Shown here piece by piece: positions 28,224 through 36,831 of a DNA stretch of 64,000 nt (its first letter is position 1; every line of letters begins with the position of its first letter). The DNA is taken from NCBI RefSeq assembly GCF_026004075.1, contig NZ_BPIK01000002.1, positions 620,001 to 684,000 of the forward strand. The letters run 5' to 3'. Below the pieces are notes generated by a model. That model was not told the DNA's origin, searched no databases, and saw nothing but the letters and a program-made list of their open reading frames with translations. Made by a program: the position numbers and the translations under genes. Origin of the DNA: Meiothermus sp. Its GTDB lineage: Bacteria > Deinococcota > Deinococci > Deinococcales > Thermaceae.

Positions 28224-28655
28224 CTAGGGTCTTTGTACCGGCAGGCCCAGCTCGAGCCAGGCCCGAAAACCCCCATTCAGGTTCTTGACTTCGCGGTAGC
28301 CCAGGGCCCGCAAATAGGCCGCCGCCACCGCACTGACATGCCCGGTGCCGCAATAGACCAGGATGGGCTTATCTTTTTCTTTGGGTAGCTCACCCAGACG
28401 GTCGGGTAGCTGGCTGATGTGGATGTGCACCGAGCCGGGCAGGAAGCCCCTCGAGCGCTCCTCGGCGGTGCGAACGTCCAGGATAAAAGGCTCGAAGACC
28501 TCTACAAAGTCCTTGGCCTCGGCGGCGTAGAGCAGGTAGCTGGCGGGGTTTGTTTTCTTGATGAAGTTGCCCATCTCCTGCAGTGAGGCCGGGCTCATCT
28601 CCTGGGCCAGGCCCAGGCTACCCAGCAGTACCAGCACAATCCAACCCCTACGCAT
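28224..28655 (-). CDS. Secreted rhodanese-like sulfurtransferase
   Basis: 143 residues. Signal peptide MRRGWIVLVLLGSLGLAQ, then one rhodanese domain: FILDVRTAEERSRGFLPGSVHIHISQL, active loop VYCGTGHVSA with the catalytic Cys, and YREVKNLNGGFRAW. ATG 28655 was chosen for the strong AAAGGAGG before it and the signal peptide. Located after soxA1; probably moves sulfane sulfur in the periplasm. Confidence 0.85.
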   Translation of the reverse strand: MRRGWIVLVLLGSLGLAQEMSPASLQEMGNFIKKTNPASYLLYAAEAKDFVEVFEPFILDVRTAEERSRGFLPGSVHIHISQLPDRLGELPKEKDKPILVYCGTGHVSAVAAAYLRALGYREVKNLNGGFRAWLELGLPVQRP

Positions 28656-28666
28656 AGATGCCTCCT

Positions 28667-29464
28667 TTAGCGGGTGAACCCTGGTAGTTCGGTGAACGTG
28701 TTCTTGCCCTTGGTGGCCTCGGTCAGCATATACACGGAGAGGGCAATCATGGGTTCGGAGTAGTGATCGGGCGGGTGAATGCCCACCGACTCGTAGCAGA
28801 AGGCGATGCGGTCTTGCAGGGTGTAGAGTTTGTCGGCCTCGAAGCGGTAGGCGGGCCACTCGTTGGATAAGCCCTGGCGCGGGCTGCGCACCGGCGAGAG
28901 CCGCACCCGGCCCCCGGCGTAGGCATCGTGACAGATGGCGCAGTTCATGTCGCGGTCGCCGGCCCGGTGGTACCACAGCTCGCGGCCCAGGTTGTACATG
29001 GCGATCTCCTGGGAGGTTTTGGGCACCACATTGATGGGCATCTCGCTGGACTTGGAGGCCACGTAGGCGGTGAGGGCTTTCACATCATCGCGCTTGATTT
29101 CTTCGGGTTTGAAGCCCTGTAGCCGCACCATGCAGCTCACGATGCGCGTCTCGAGGTCCTCCACCCGCCTGGTATCGGCAAAGTAACGGGGGAGCTGCGT
29201 CAGGGCGCCCTCGAGCTTCCCCGGCCCCAGGCCGAAGTCGCAGGCCTCGAGGCTGGCGTTCTTGGGGCCGCGCTTCTGGGCAAAAAGCTCTTCGCCTTGG
29301 GCGGCATACAGCTCGCCGGGCAGGATGCCGGCAGTCTGGCGGAACAGCTCCCGCTGCCGCTCAGCTTCCTTGTAGGGGTCTACTTCTTGCTGCTGGGTGA
29401 GGGCGATGCTCAGGCCCAACCCCAGCGCCAACAAAAATCCAATCCACAGGCTGCGGTTGCGCAT
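28667..29464 (-). CDS. soxA: SoxA cytochrome, copy 1
   Basis: 265 residues with a signal peptide. The haem motif is CAICH (MNCAICHDAYAG); the conserved C-terminal RIAFCYESVGIHPPDHYSEP carries the Cys expected to ligate haem and carry the persulfide. SoxA, with SoxX, couples thiosulfate to the SoxY Cys. Only one CxxCH is present; the N-terminal Cys pair (LEACDFG, IVSCMVR) stands where diheme SoxA has its first haem. Eleven bases before the rhodanese gene; the second copy lies at 32402-33193. Confidence 0.9.
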   Translation of the reverse strand: MRNRSLWIGFLLALGLGLSIALTQQQEVDPYKEAERQRELFRQTAGILPGELYAAQGEELFAQKRGPKNASLEACDFGLGPGKLEGALTQLPRYFADTRRVEDLETRIVSCMVRLQGFKPEEIKRDDVKALTAYVASKSSEMPINVVPKTSQEIAMYNLGRELWYHRAGDRDMNCAICHDAYAGGRVRLSPVRSPRQGLSNEWPAYRFEADKLYTLQDRIAFCYESVGIHPPDHYSEPMIALSVYMLTEATKGKNTFTELPGFTR

Positions 29465-29468
29465 AACA

Positions 29469-30032
29469 TCACCTCTTGGCATTGACCGGCGAGGCCGGGT
29501 CGAGCAGGAAAGCGGTTACGTGGGCGGTTTCCTCCGGGGTCAGAATGCCGTGGTGGCCGGCCCGGTACATCAGCGAGCAGGGCATGGAAGCCCAGGCGTT
29601 GTAAATCTTGTCGTAGGTGTACTTGACCACCGCCTCGCTGGTGCCGCGCTGTCCGTAATTCACCAGCCCTGGCCCCATCCGCCCGGCCCCTGCTTCCTTG
29701 GGGTCGCCGGTGTGGCAGGCGTAGCAGTTACCCTTGCGGGGATTGGTGAAAAGGGCCTCGCCCTGTTTCCAGTCCCCCATCAGCTTGCCGTCGGCGGGGT
29801 ACTTAATCAGAGCCCGCTGGCGCTCGAGGAAGGCCCCTACCAGCTCTGGGGGCAGTTTGTCGCGGTACTGCGAGCACAGGGCCTGGTCGGGATCTTGCTT
29901 CATGGTCTCAGCAAACTTACTGCCGCCGCTCTGAATAGCCTGCTGCACCCGCTGCTGAAAGGGGCCCTGCTGGGAAAGGGTGAGCCCCGCCAGCAGCACG
30001 ACTAAAACTCCTAAGGTATACCTTTTCTTCAC
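29469..30032 (-). CDS. soxX: SoxX cytochrome, copy 1
   Basis: 187 residues, signal peptide at the N-terminus, haem motif CYACHTG, and typical SoxX pattern MGDWKQGEALFTNPRKGNCYACH with MGPGLVNYGQRGTSEAVVKYTYDKIYNAWASMPCSLMYRAGHHGILT. It forms the SoxAX thiosulfate-binding enzyme with the adjacent SoxA. Begins with GTG 30032. Confidence 0.92.
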   Translation of the reverse strand: MKKRYTLGVLVVLLAGLTLSQQGPFQQRVQQAIQSGGSKFAETMKQDPDQALCSQYRDKLPPELVGAFLERQRALIKYPADGKLMGDWKQGEALFTNPRKGNCYACHTGDPKEAGAGRMGPGLVNYGQRGTSEAVVKYTYDKIYNAWASMPCSLMYRAGHHGILTPEETAHVTAFLLDPASPVNAKR

Positions 30033-30051
30033 TTCTTGTCCTCCTCAATGG

Positions 30052-31758
30052 TTATCCGGGCAGTACATAGCGCTGATCCAGCACCCGCATACTGGGGCGC
30101 GGGGGGATGTTAACGGTCTTGACCTGCTTGAGGTACTCGGCAATCAGGTCGTAGATGGGGCGGGGGGTGTATTTTTCCACCAGGGTGCCGCTGCGCTGGA
30201 GGCGACCCCCAAAGGATGCCAGGGTGTACTCCCGGTTGGGATCGAGGCGGCGGCCCTGAATCGCCACGTTGCGGATGCGCTGGCCGGTGGGGGCGTTTAC
30301 TGCCAGATCGTAGGTGAGGCCGAAAACCCGGCTCATGTCGCCGCCCTGCTGGTAGAAGGGATCGGGGTTAAAGGTGTTGGCTGCTACATCCTCGAGCACG
30401 GCGTGCAGGCGCTCGCCCTTGAGCTTGAACACATAGACTTCGGGGTAGGTAAAGCCGGTGAAGGCCAGGATTTTATCCATGGTGATGGGCTGGCCCGGCA
30501 GAATGGCCGTGCCCCAGCGGGTGCCAGTACTGAAAGCTACCTCTACCTCGGGGTAGGCCGCCCGAACCGCCCGCCCGGCCAGCTCGTCCAGGGTGGAGTA
30601 GGTGGAGTCGCGCTTGTACAGCAGGGTCTCGGTGGTGCCCAGCACCTGGTCGAGGTAGTCCAGGTGGGGGGCGTAGGCTTCGCGGATGAAGGCCTCGAGC
30701 CCAGGGTCGGGCTTGATCAGGTTGGTGGCTACCGGCAGGGTCTTGGCCCGTATATCGGCAATCCCCCCTTTCTTCATCTGTAGGTCTACCCGCACCACGG
30801 CCTTGCCCGCCGAACCTCCGGCCACCAGCCAGGTATTGCCCACCCGGATGGGCGCCGGGGTGAAGTCGTGGGTATGGCCAGTCAGAATCAGATCCAGGCC
30901 CTTGATGCGCCCGGCCAGGGCCAGATCCAGCGGCACGCCGTTGTGGGAGAGCATCACCACCGCGTCTACGCCCTTGCCCCGCAGCTCGTCCACATACTTC
31001 TGTAGCTCGTTTTCCCGGACGCCAAAGGAGAGCCCCTCGGAGAACTCCTCGGGGTGTGAGACCTTCACATAGGGGAAGGTTGAGCCAATCAGGCCTATGG
31101 TATAGCCGCCGATTTCGTGGATGGCGTAAGGCTCGTAGATGGGGTCGCCAAACAGGTCGTCCACGATGTTGAAGCTGATGATTTTAGCCTTCAGGGCCTG
31201 CACCAGCTCCTCCACGCGCGCACGCCCCAGGGTGTACTCCCAGTGGAAGACCATGTGGTCGAAGCCCACCCGGTTCATCCAATCCACCATGACCTGCCCC
31301 TTGGTCAGAAGCGAGATACCGGAGTTGGTCCAGGTATCCCCGCCGTCCAGTACCAGGGTGCGCTTTTCGCCCGCCAGCGCTTTTTGCTGCTGGATCAGGG
31401 CCCCGATATAGGCCCCACCCCCCATCGGCCCGAACCGCTGGGCCAGGGTTGCAAAGTCCACCGAGGCGAAGGTGTAGGCCTCGAGGCTACCCCGCCGGAT
31501 GCCGTAGTAGCGCAAAAATGCCTCGCCGGTGAGGTAGCCAGGCCTGCCCTCCAGGGCTTTGGCCGCCAGCAGGTTGGGCGGCTCCATGAAATAGTGGGGC
31601 CGCAGCTGGCCGTGCAGGTCGGTGTTAAAGAGGAGGGTAACGTTGCCAAAAGGAGGCAGATCGTATAGGGCCTCGGGGCGTTCCATGGCCTGGGCGAAGG
31701 CTTTGGGAGAGGTAATACCCAAGGCCAGCATGAGTTGTATCAGTTCACGTCGGGTCAA
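30052..31758 (-). CDS. soxB: SoxB thiosulfohydrolase
   Basis: 568 residues of the metallophosphoesterase/5'-nucleotidase family. Tat-like signal (TRRELIQLMLALGIT), Mn-binding residues in NTDLHGQLRPHYF, LDGGDTW, VMLSHNG and LTGHTHDF. SoxB releases sulfate from SoxY-cysteine-S-sulfonate. The start is a TTG at 31758 directly after AAAGGAGG; no better start exists upstream. Flanked on both sides by soxXA pairs. Confidence 0.93.
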   Translation of the reverse strand: MTRRELIQLMLALGITSPKAFAQAMERPEALYDLPPFGNVTLLFNTDLHGQLRPHYFMEPPNLLAAKALEGRPGYLTGEAFLRYYGIRRGSLEAYTFASVDFATLAQRFGPMGGGAYIGALIQQQKALAGEKRTLVLDGGDTWTNSGISLLTKGQVMVDWMNRVGFDHMVFHWEYTLGRARVEELVQALKAKIISFNIVDDLFGDPIYEPYAIHEIGGYTIGLIGSTFPYVKVSHPEEFSEGLSFGVRENELQKYVDELRGKGVDAVVMLSHNGVPLDLALAGRIKGLDLILTGHTHDFTPAPIRVGNTWLVAGGSAGKAVVRVDLQMKKGGIADIRAKTLPVATNLIKPDPGLEAFIREAYAPHLDYLDQVLGTTETLLYKRDSTYSTLDELAGRAVRAAYPEVEVAFSTGTRWGTAILPGQPITMDKILAFTGFTYPEVYVFKLKGERLHAVLEDVAANTFNPDPFYQQGGDMSRVFGLTYDLAVNAPTGQRIRNVAIQGRRLDPNREYTLASFGGRLQRSGTLVEKYTPRPIYDLIAEYLKQVKTVNIPPRPSMRVLDQRYVLPG

Positions 31759-31816
31759 AAAACCTCCTTTCCCCAGGCCTAGGCCCGCCGGGGAACGCGT
31801 TGAAGTTTGAGAAACG

Positions 31817-32392
31817 TTAGCGCTTCAGCGCCGGTTTGGTGTTGAAGTCCGAAGCCGGGTCGAGCAGGTAGGCCACCACATGGGCGATCTCCTCCGGCTT
31901 GAGCAGTCCGTTATGCCCAAAGCGGTACATCACCGTGCAGGGGAAGTAGGCCCAGGTGTTGTAAATCACCTCGTAGGTGTACTTCTGTACTGCCTCAGAA
32001 GTGCCGCGCTGGCCATACTTCTCCAGGCTGGGCCCTACATTGCCCCCAATGTTGCGGGGAGAGCCCACGTGGCAGGAGAAGCAGTTGCCGCGGGCCAGGG
32101 TGTTGAAGATGGCATCGCCCTGCTTCCAGTCCCCCATCAGTTTGCCGTCGGCAGGGTATTTGATGGTCTGGCGCTGAGCCTCGATGAAGGGGCCCAACAC
32201 ATCAGCGGGTAGCCTGTTGCGGTGGATGGAGCACAGAGCCTGGTCGGGGGCCTGTCTGAGCAGGATGTTGGAGTAGTTCTGCCCCCCTGCCTGAATCAAC
32301 CGCTGGAGCTCGGCGTCAATGTAAGACGGGCCGGTCTGCCCGAGCGCCAGACCCAGGAGCACCAGGAGCGTAAGCAAATAGATGCGCTGCAC
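31817..32392 (-). CDS. soxX: SoxX cytochrome, copy 2
   Basis: 191 residues with a signal peptide and CFSCH haem motif (GNCFSCHVGSPRNIGG). It shares with copy 1 KYPADGKLMGDWKQGDAIF, EKYGQRGTSEAVQKYTYEVIYNTWAYFPCTVMYRFGHNGLL, so the two are clear paralogues. Starts with GTG 32392 behind AGGAGGG. It pairs with the SoxA copy 2 just upstream. Confidence 0.9.
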   Translation of the reverse strand: MQRIYLLTLLVLLGLALGQTGPSYIDAELQRLIQAGGQNYSNILLRQAPDQALCSIHRNRLPADVLGPFIEAQRQTIKYPADGKLMGDWKQGDAIFNTLARGNCFSCHVGSPRNIGGNVGPSLEKYGQRGTSEAVQKYTYEVIYNTWAYFPCTVMYRFGHNGLLKPEEIAHVVAYLLDPASDFNTKPALKR

Positions 32393-32401
32393 AAGACCCT
32401 C

Positions 32402-33193
32402 CTAGCGTATGAAACCGGGCAAGTCCATCCGGGCCCCGTTGGCCTGCACGTTCATGAATAGGGTCAGGGCGATGATGGGCTCGGAGTAGAAGTCGGGTGC
32501 GGGCATGCTGAGGTTGCTGTAGCAAGCCCGGATGCGGTCGGCCATGGTCCAGGCCTGGTCATTGGAGTAGCGGAAGGCAGGCCAGTGGCTGGCGGCACGT
32601 TTGTCCTTGAGGATGTCGGAGTAGGGGAGCACCCCCGCCCGCCTGCCTACGTAGGTCACGTGGCAGGTTGCACAGCCCATATCGCGCGGGCCGGCCCGCA
32701 GATAAAAGAGCCGCTCGCCCAGCTCATAGAGCTTTTTCTCCTGGGGCATCAGGGGACGTACCGTTACCGGCTGCTCGTTGGAGAGCGAGGCCAGGTAAAA
32801 CGCGATCGCTACCACATCGCTGCGCTTGATCTCCTCCGGTTTGAAGCCCTGCAAGCGAATCATGCAGGTGCGGATGCGCGAGTCGAGGTCTTCGACGCGC
32901 CGGGTATCGAAGAAGTAACGGGGCAGCCGCCCCACCACCCCCTCGAGCTTCCCCGGCCCCCGGCCAAAGTCGCAGGCCTCGAGGCTCGCTTGCTTGGGCC
33001 CGCGCTTGGCTTTGAATAACTGCTCGCCCTGCTCCACATACAGGTCGCTGGGAAGAATCCCTCCGCTCTGCTCCAGAAGCTGCTTCTTCTGCTTCTCGGC
33101 CTCCTTGGCCGGATCATCTTCTTCCTGGGCCAGCACCATCAGGCTAAAAAGGGCTAGAGCAACCGCCCCTACCAAACGCCAGAAGCGACCCAT
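32402..33193 (-). CDS. soxA: SoxA cytochrome, copy 2
   Basis: 263 residues. Signal peptide, charged linker, CDFGRGPGKLEG, TCMIRLQGF, haem site CATCHVTYVG and the ligand region IRACYSNLSMPAPDFYSEP all parallel copy 1. It probably forms a second SoxAX enzyme with SoxX copy 2; mixed pairs are possible. Lies 9 bases after soxZ, in the same run soxW-soxY-soxZ. Confidence 0.9.
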   Translation of the reverse strand: MGRFWRLVGAVALALFSLMVLAQEEDDPAKEAEKQKKQLLEQSGGILPSDLYVEQGEQLFKAKRGPKQASLEACDFGRGPGKLEGVVGRLPRYFFDTRRVEDLDSRIRTCMIRLQGFKPEEIKRSDVVAIAFYLASLSNEQPVTVRPLMPQEKKLYELGERLFYLRAGPRDMGCATCHVTYVGRRAGVLPYSDILKDKRAASHWPAFRYSNDQAWTMADRIRACYSNLSMPAPDFYSEPIIALTLFMNVQANGARMDLPGFIR

Positions 33194-33202
33194 CCGAACC
33201 TC

Positions 33203-33529
33203 CTAGGCCAGGGTGAGATCTGCGGTTTTTTCGCCAGTCTGGCCGTTCAGGTCTTTGCAGGTGACCTTGAGCTGACCGGCTTTGTTGGCCTTCATCTTGA
33301 AGGCGAACAAGGGGTTGGCGCTGGTGCCAGGGCCCGGCTTGACCTGGGCGATGAGCTGCCCGTCCATGGTCACGTTGACCTCGTTGATGTGGTCGGCAGG
33401 AATTAACTTCCCGCTGGCGTCCCGGCGGGTACCGGGCTCCATGGGGTGTTGTACGACAATCTGCACCCGAACTTCATCGCCCGCTTTGGGTTTGGCTGGG
33501 TTGAAACGAACCAAGATGTTAATCGCCAT
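33203..33529 (-). CDS. soxZ: SoxZ carrier subunit
   Basis: 108 residues with the SoxZ pattern IRVRFNPAKPKAGDEV-like start (NILVRFNPAKPKAGDEVRVQIVVQHPMEPG), HINEVNVTMDGQLI and PLFAFKMKANKAGQLKVTCKDLNG. It forms the SoxYZ heterodimer that carries sulfur intermediates. Starts at ATG 33529 with AAGGAGG; the upstream GTG/ATG extension is unsupported. Confidence 0.93.
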   Translation of the reverse strand: MAINILVRFNPAKPKAGDEVRVQIVVQHPMEPGTRRDASGKLIPADHINEVNVTMDGQLIAQVKPGPGTSANPLFAFKMKANKAGQLKVTCKDLNGQTGEKTADLTLA

Positions 33530-33540
33530 GTCATGCCTCC

Positions 33541-34002
33541 TTAACCGCAACCGCCTACCGTGACCCGCACCGACTGCGCGGCCATCAACAACTTGCCGTC
33601 TTTGGTCTCGACCACGGCCCGCACCGGGGCGGTTTCGGCGACCCGCACGCGGGTGGCGTAGTAGGGTAGAACCCCGTTGAGAATGACCGTAAAGAGCAGG
33701 GGATTGGCGTTCTTGTCACAGAAGCAGTGAATGGCCTTGACCTGATCGGCGGGCAGGCTGGCCTCGATCTCCACCGGTACGTTGGCGCCCGACTCGGCGA
33801 TGGTAGGGGCCACCAGCTTGACCTGCTGCGAGAGGGTCAAGTCTTTGAAGCTCTTGCCCAGAACCTGTTGCAAGCCCTTCTCGAGGTTGGCGATGTCCTC
33901 GCCCTCGAGGCCTCCCTGGGCCAGTGCCGCCGTGAGCTGATTGGCCAGCACGGTTCCGGCAACGGCCCCTGCCGATGCTTTTAGAAATGTTCTTCTATCC
34001 AC
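33541..34002 (-). CDS. soxY: SoxY sulfur-carrier subunit
   Basis: 153 residues. Tat-like N-terminus VDRRTFLKASAGAVAG, a SoxY fold, and the swinging-arm C-terminus VGGCG whose Cys holds the sulfur substrate. The start GTG 34002 was chosen because GGGAGGTG lies in front of it and it begins the Tat signal. Overlaps soxW by 8 bases. Exported, folded, as SoxYZ. Confidence 0.93.
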   Translation of the reverse strand: MDRRTFLKASAGAVAGTVLANQLTAALAQGGLEGEDIANLEKGLQQVLGKSFKDLTLSQQVKLVAPTIAESGANVPVEIEASLPADQVKAIHCFCDKNANPLLFTVILNGVLPYYATRVRVAETAPVRAVVETKDGKLLMAAQSVRVTVGGCG

Positions 34003-34429
34003 AACCTTCACCTCCCACCTTCGCACAGATTTGCTGAAGTTCGTTCAGAAACTGTGCACGGGTTCGGCTACCGAATAGCCGGCCCGCTTCTTTCAACGTA
34101 CCCCCTTGGGGTACGAAGAAGACAAAACTGGGTGTGCCAAACGCCCGCATTTGCGTGCTCAGGGCGCGACCTTCGGGGCTATGGCTGTCCACGCTGGCGA
34201 CCACAAAGCGGCGCTCGAGGATGCTCGAGACCCTCGGGTCGGACAGCACATGGGTGTTCATCTGGTCGCAGTAAGGACAGGCTTCACTCCAGAAATAGAC
34301 CATCAAAATGCGTCCATGCGCCTGGGCATACTGGCTGGCCTGGGCATAGGGATACCAGCGCTCGAAGTCTACCCCCTGGGCGTTGACGCCCACCAGGGCC
34401 CCGAGCATTAGTAATAAGATGTACCGCAT
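33995..34429 (-). CDS. soxW: SoxW-type periplasmic thioredoxin
   Basis: 144 residues with a signal peptide (ILLLMLGALVGVNAQ) and a thioredoxin-fold domain with active site SEACPYCDQM; FGTPSFVFF supplies the cis-Pro. An extra Cys pair at the C-terminus (QQICAKVGGEGCG). SoxW keeps SoxYZ reduced, receiving electrons via CcdA. It is the first gene of the main sox operon and sits 28 bases downstream of an operator-bearing promoter. Confidence 0.85.
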   Translation of the reverse strand: MRYILLLMLGALVGVNAQGVDFERWYPYAQASQYAQAHGRILMVYFWSEACPYCDQMNTHVLSDPRVSSILERRFVVASVDSHSPEGRALSTQMRAFGTPSFVFFVPQGGTLKEAGRLFGSRTRAQFLNELQQICAKVGGEGCG

Positions 34430-34456
34430 AGCGCACCGAAAGTTTTCGATTACCTA

Positions 34457-34485
34457 TTAATACTACCTGGGGGTATGCACGTCAA
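34457..34485 (-). promoter_or_regulatory. Sox operon promoter with CstR-type operator in its spacer
   Basis: On the minus strand: -35 TTGACG (34485-34480), a 17-base spacer, and -10 TATTAA (34462-34457). The element ATACTACCTGGGGGTAT (plus strand, 34460-34476) occupies most of the spacer and -10; one half is perfect, the other has one inserted mismatch. Implies that sox expression is released by sulfane sulfur via a CstR-like repressor. Confidence 0.7.
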
Positions 34486-34489
34486 CTCT

Positions 34490-34776
34490 GACCCAAAGCG
34501 CCCAGGTTGACCAGCAAGCGGTTGTACGAGGCAGCAAATGCGCTTGGTACACATTATCACTGGCTTTATTCCATTTAGATATAGCTTTCATCACTACCTT
34601 GACTCGAGGGCCTACCCCAATGTAAGGATTTATCGAGCTACGAATCTTACACAAGAACTAGAGCGTCCCTTGATGAGCGGTAAAGTCTGCCGCAGAAAGA
34701 CTTTTTGGATTCTTGTTTAATCGTGTAACCTAACCCCTTGTGCACAAAGTCAGCTTGCTATTTAATTCATAGCAAC
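34490..34776. other. AT-richer intergenic stretch without a clear gene
   Basis: About 290 bases between the sox promoter and the next operator. The base composition is visibly lower in GC than the neighbours. A 60-codon frame at 34538-34720 exists but has no ribosome binding site or family resemblance. A perfect dyad TTGCTAT/ATAGCAA (34755-34761 and 34769-34775) lies at the right edge. Confidence 0.45.
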
Positions 34777-34793
34777 ATACCCGATATAGGTAT
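34777..34793 (+). promoter_or_regulatory. Degenerate CstR-type operator upstream of a TlpA-like gene
   Basis: ATACCCGATATAGGTAT is 17 bp long with perfect ATACC/GGTAT arms, the same size and arm sequence as the other operators, but the G/C core is weaker. It lies 19 bases before the gene start at 34812. Confidence 0.45.
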
Positions 34794-34811
34794 CGACCCA
34801 CGGGAGGAAAC

Positions 34812-35291
34812 ATGAAACGTTTGCTTGCAACCCTCATTTTGTTTACGGTAGGCCTGGCCGTCTCGCCCGGACAGGTTGCCCCGGACTTCCGGCTGCGCAA
34901 TATATCCGGCAAGGTCTACACCCTGGCCAGTTTTAAGGGCAAGCCGGTGGTAATTACTTTCTGGGCCAGTTGGTGCCCCATCTGCCGGGCTGAGTTTCCC
35001 AAGTTGCACCAGCTTGCACAGGAGTACCAGGTGCCTTTTGTGGTCATTAGCCGTGAGCCCCGCGACACCGAACAGGTGGTGCGGGATTACATGAAAAACT
35101 ACCCCCGATTTCTGCCCCTCCTGGCCCAGCCTGGTGGCGATAACCCGGTTGCTGTAGCCAATCGCTATAAGGTGTTGGGCCAGCCCTGGACTTTTGTGCT
35201 CGATGGCGAGGGTAAGGTAGTAAACCTTTATGCTGGCAAGGTGGAGGTCGAGTCCCTCAAGGACGACCTCGCCCTGGCGGGCTATGAGTGA
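34812..35291 (+). CDS. TlpA/ResA-like secreted thiol-disulfide protein
   Basis: 159 residues: signal peptide MKRLLATLILFTVGLAVSPG, then APDFRLRNISGKVYTLASFKGKPVVITFWASWCPICRAEFPK with redox site WCPIC, and LGQPWTFVLDGEGKVV near the end. It reduces or transfers disulfides outside the cytoplasm. GGGAGGAAAC precedes the ATG. It is divergent from the sox operon across a ~380-base region and is probably part of the same sulfur module. Confidence 0.88.
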   Translation: MKRLLATLILFTVGLAVSPGQVAPDFRLRNISGKVYTLASFKGKPVVITFWASWCPICRAEFPKLHQLAQEYQVPFVVISREPRDTEQVVRDYMKNYPRFLPLLAQPGGDNPVAVANRYKVLGQPWTFVLDGEGKVVNLYAGKVEVESLKDDLALAGYE

Positions 35292-35375
35292 ATTACTCGA
35301 TGCATTGACAGGGTAGATGCCACATGAAAAGTAGCCACACGGCTATGTCTTGGTCGTGTGGCGGGCGGGTGGAAT

Positions 35376-35828
35376 TTAGTGAAGGGTGCGCTCTTTGTGC
35401 ATGAGCGCAGCCAGATTAAACACAATGTCTTTGGATAGACGGTCGAAGTCGGCCTCGAGCATGGCCTGAGCAGCCTCCACCCCACGCATGCGGAGGGTTT
35501 GCACCACCCGGGCGGCGTAGAGGTGGAATGTACGGTGCGTTTCCCGCAGGGCCGTAAACTCGGGGTGCAGGGCCAGGGTGCTGCGGGCGGCCTGACCATA
35601 AAGCCAATGACCCAGCAGGCACTGGTTGTCCTGCATGATGACGCCAATATCAAGCTCTTCGTTGGAGTGGCCCAGGATGGCATCTTCGAGGCGCTTACGC
35701 CAGGCCAGATGGGCGTTGATCACGGCCTGGACATCCAGGCCCATAAAGTGCTGCTCTGCTGCATCTAACTTGGGGGCTTCCGTGGGTTGTTTGCGGCCCC
35801 AGTTACGGAGCCAGTCCAATAGATTCAT
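35376..35828 (-). CDS. Stand-alone CZB (chemoreceptor zinc-binding) domain protein
   Basis: 150 residues. The CZB zinc set is visible: His40 (INAHLAWRKRL), Cys70 in QDNQCLLGHWLYG, His88 or His98 and His102 (HRTFHLYA). CZB domains bind zinc tightly and, through the Cys, sense hypochlorous acid or redox state; here there is no methyl-accepting domain, so it would act alone or with a partner. It lies between sulfur genes; its substrate is unknown. Confidence 0.78.
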   Translation of the reverse strand: MNLLDWLRNWGRKQPTEAPKLDAAEQHFMGLDVQAVINAHLAWRKRLEDAILGHSNEELDIGVIMQDNQCLLGHWLYGQAARSTLALHPEFTALRETHRTFHLYAARVVQTLRMRGVEAAQAMLEADFDRLSKDIVFNLAALMHKERTLH

Positions 35829-36066
35829 ACGAGTTACAAAGTACGAGGAATTTATGGAAAAGCCGTGGGGGGAGGCCTTTCGGGGAGCGTTAAATGCTGT
35901 TACCTCGTGTTACGCGCATACAGCACACCGAGGAAGCTATTTTATGCGTACCTGGCGTGAGCTTAAGCACTACACCCATCGCACCCGCCAGACGTGTATG
36001 ATGTCTACTTTGGAAAATACCCGGCTTTGGTGACGAACGCGAACGCAGATTCAACCGTAAACTGGC

Positions 36067-36831
36067 TTACCCATGTAACACCTTGGGCAGGTTCTGCCAC
36101 AGGATGAAAACCCCCATCACCACTAAAAACCCGGCAAAGCCGCGCCGCAGGGTGAGCTGGGGGATCGAGGCCGCCAGGCGGCCCCCAAACAGGCTGCCCA
36201 CAATGCCCAGCGCCGCGAAGATCAGCACGATATCCCAGTGGACGGTGTAGCCCTGCTCGGGTAGCAGGTGCAGGTACTTATAGAACCCACTGCCCGATTT
36301 CATGGCTACAATCAGCAGGCTGGTGCCCACGGCCAGGTACATGGGCAGCCCGCCCAGCAAGACCAGGGCCGGGACAATTAAAAACCCTCCACCCACCCCC
36401 ACCAGGCCGGTGAGGATGCCCACTACCAGGCCATCCAGGACGATTTTTAGGTAAGAGCGTTTTTGTGTGGGGGCCTCGAGCCGCGGGGGGCGGAACATCA
36501 TGTAGGCGGCCAGCAGCATTACCACTGCAAACAGCCCCAGTTGCCAGACCCCCGGCACCCATTTGGAAAAGTAGGCCCCCAGGTAGGTGCCGGCCATGCC
36601 CGGCAGGCCAAAAAACAGCACGTTGCGCCAGTCTATCTGGGCCTTGAGGGCGTAGGGTATGGCCCCCACCAGGGCAATCAGGCCCACGATGGCCAGCGAC
36701 TCGGCAATGGCCAGTTTGTCGGGCTCTCCCACCAGGTAGACCAGGATGGGTACCGTGAGGATGGAGCCACCCGAGCCCAGCATGCCCAGGGCCAGGCCAA
36801 TCAGAATTGCACCTATCCAGGCTAAGAACAT
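36067..36831 (-). CDS. TauE/SafE-family sulfite/sulfoacetate-type exporter
   Basis: 254 residues, eight hydrophobic helices, with the TauE hallmark GSGGSILTVPILVYL near the N-terminus and a second internal repeat GVGGGFLIVPALVLL. The family exports sulfite, sulfoacetate and other sulfur anions. ATG 36831 overlaps the 3' end of the rhodanese at 36822-37172, so it is in the same transcript as a train of rhodaneses; thiosulfate or sulfite transport is a reasonable inference. Confidence 0.85.
   Translation of the reverse strand: MFLAWIGAILIGLALGMLGSGGSILTVPILVYLVGEPDKLAIAESLAIVGLIALVGAIPYALKAQIDWRNVLFFGLPGMAGTYLGAYFSKWVPGVWQLGLFAVVMLLAAYMMFRPPRLEAPTQKRSYLKIVLDGLVVGILTGLVGVGGGFLIVPALVLLGGLPMYLAVGTSLLIVAMKSGSGFYKYLHLLPEQGYTVHWDIVLIFAALGIVGSLFGGRLAASIPQLTLRRGFAGFLVVMGVFILWQNLPKVLHG

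Noticed and set aside
34538-34720. A 60-codon plus-strand frame in the AT-richer gap
   Set aside because: No ribosome binding site, no motif, composition unlike the coding neighbours.
35829-36066. Short plus-strand frames between the CZB protein and TauE
   Set aside because: They continue from inside the CZB gene in another frame and lack start signals.
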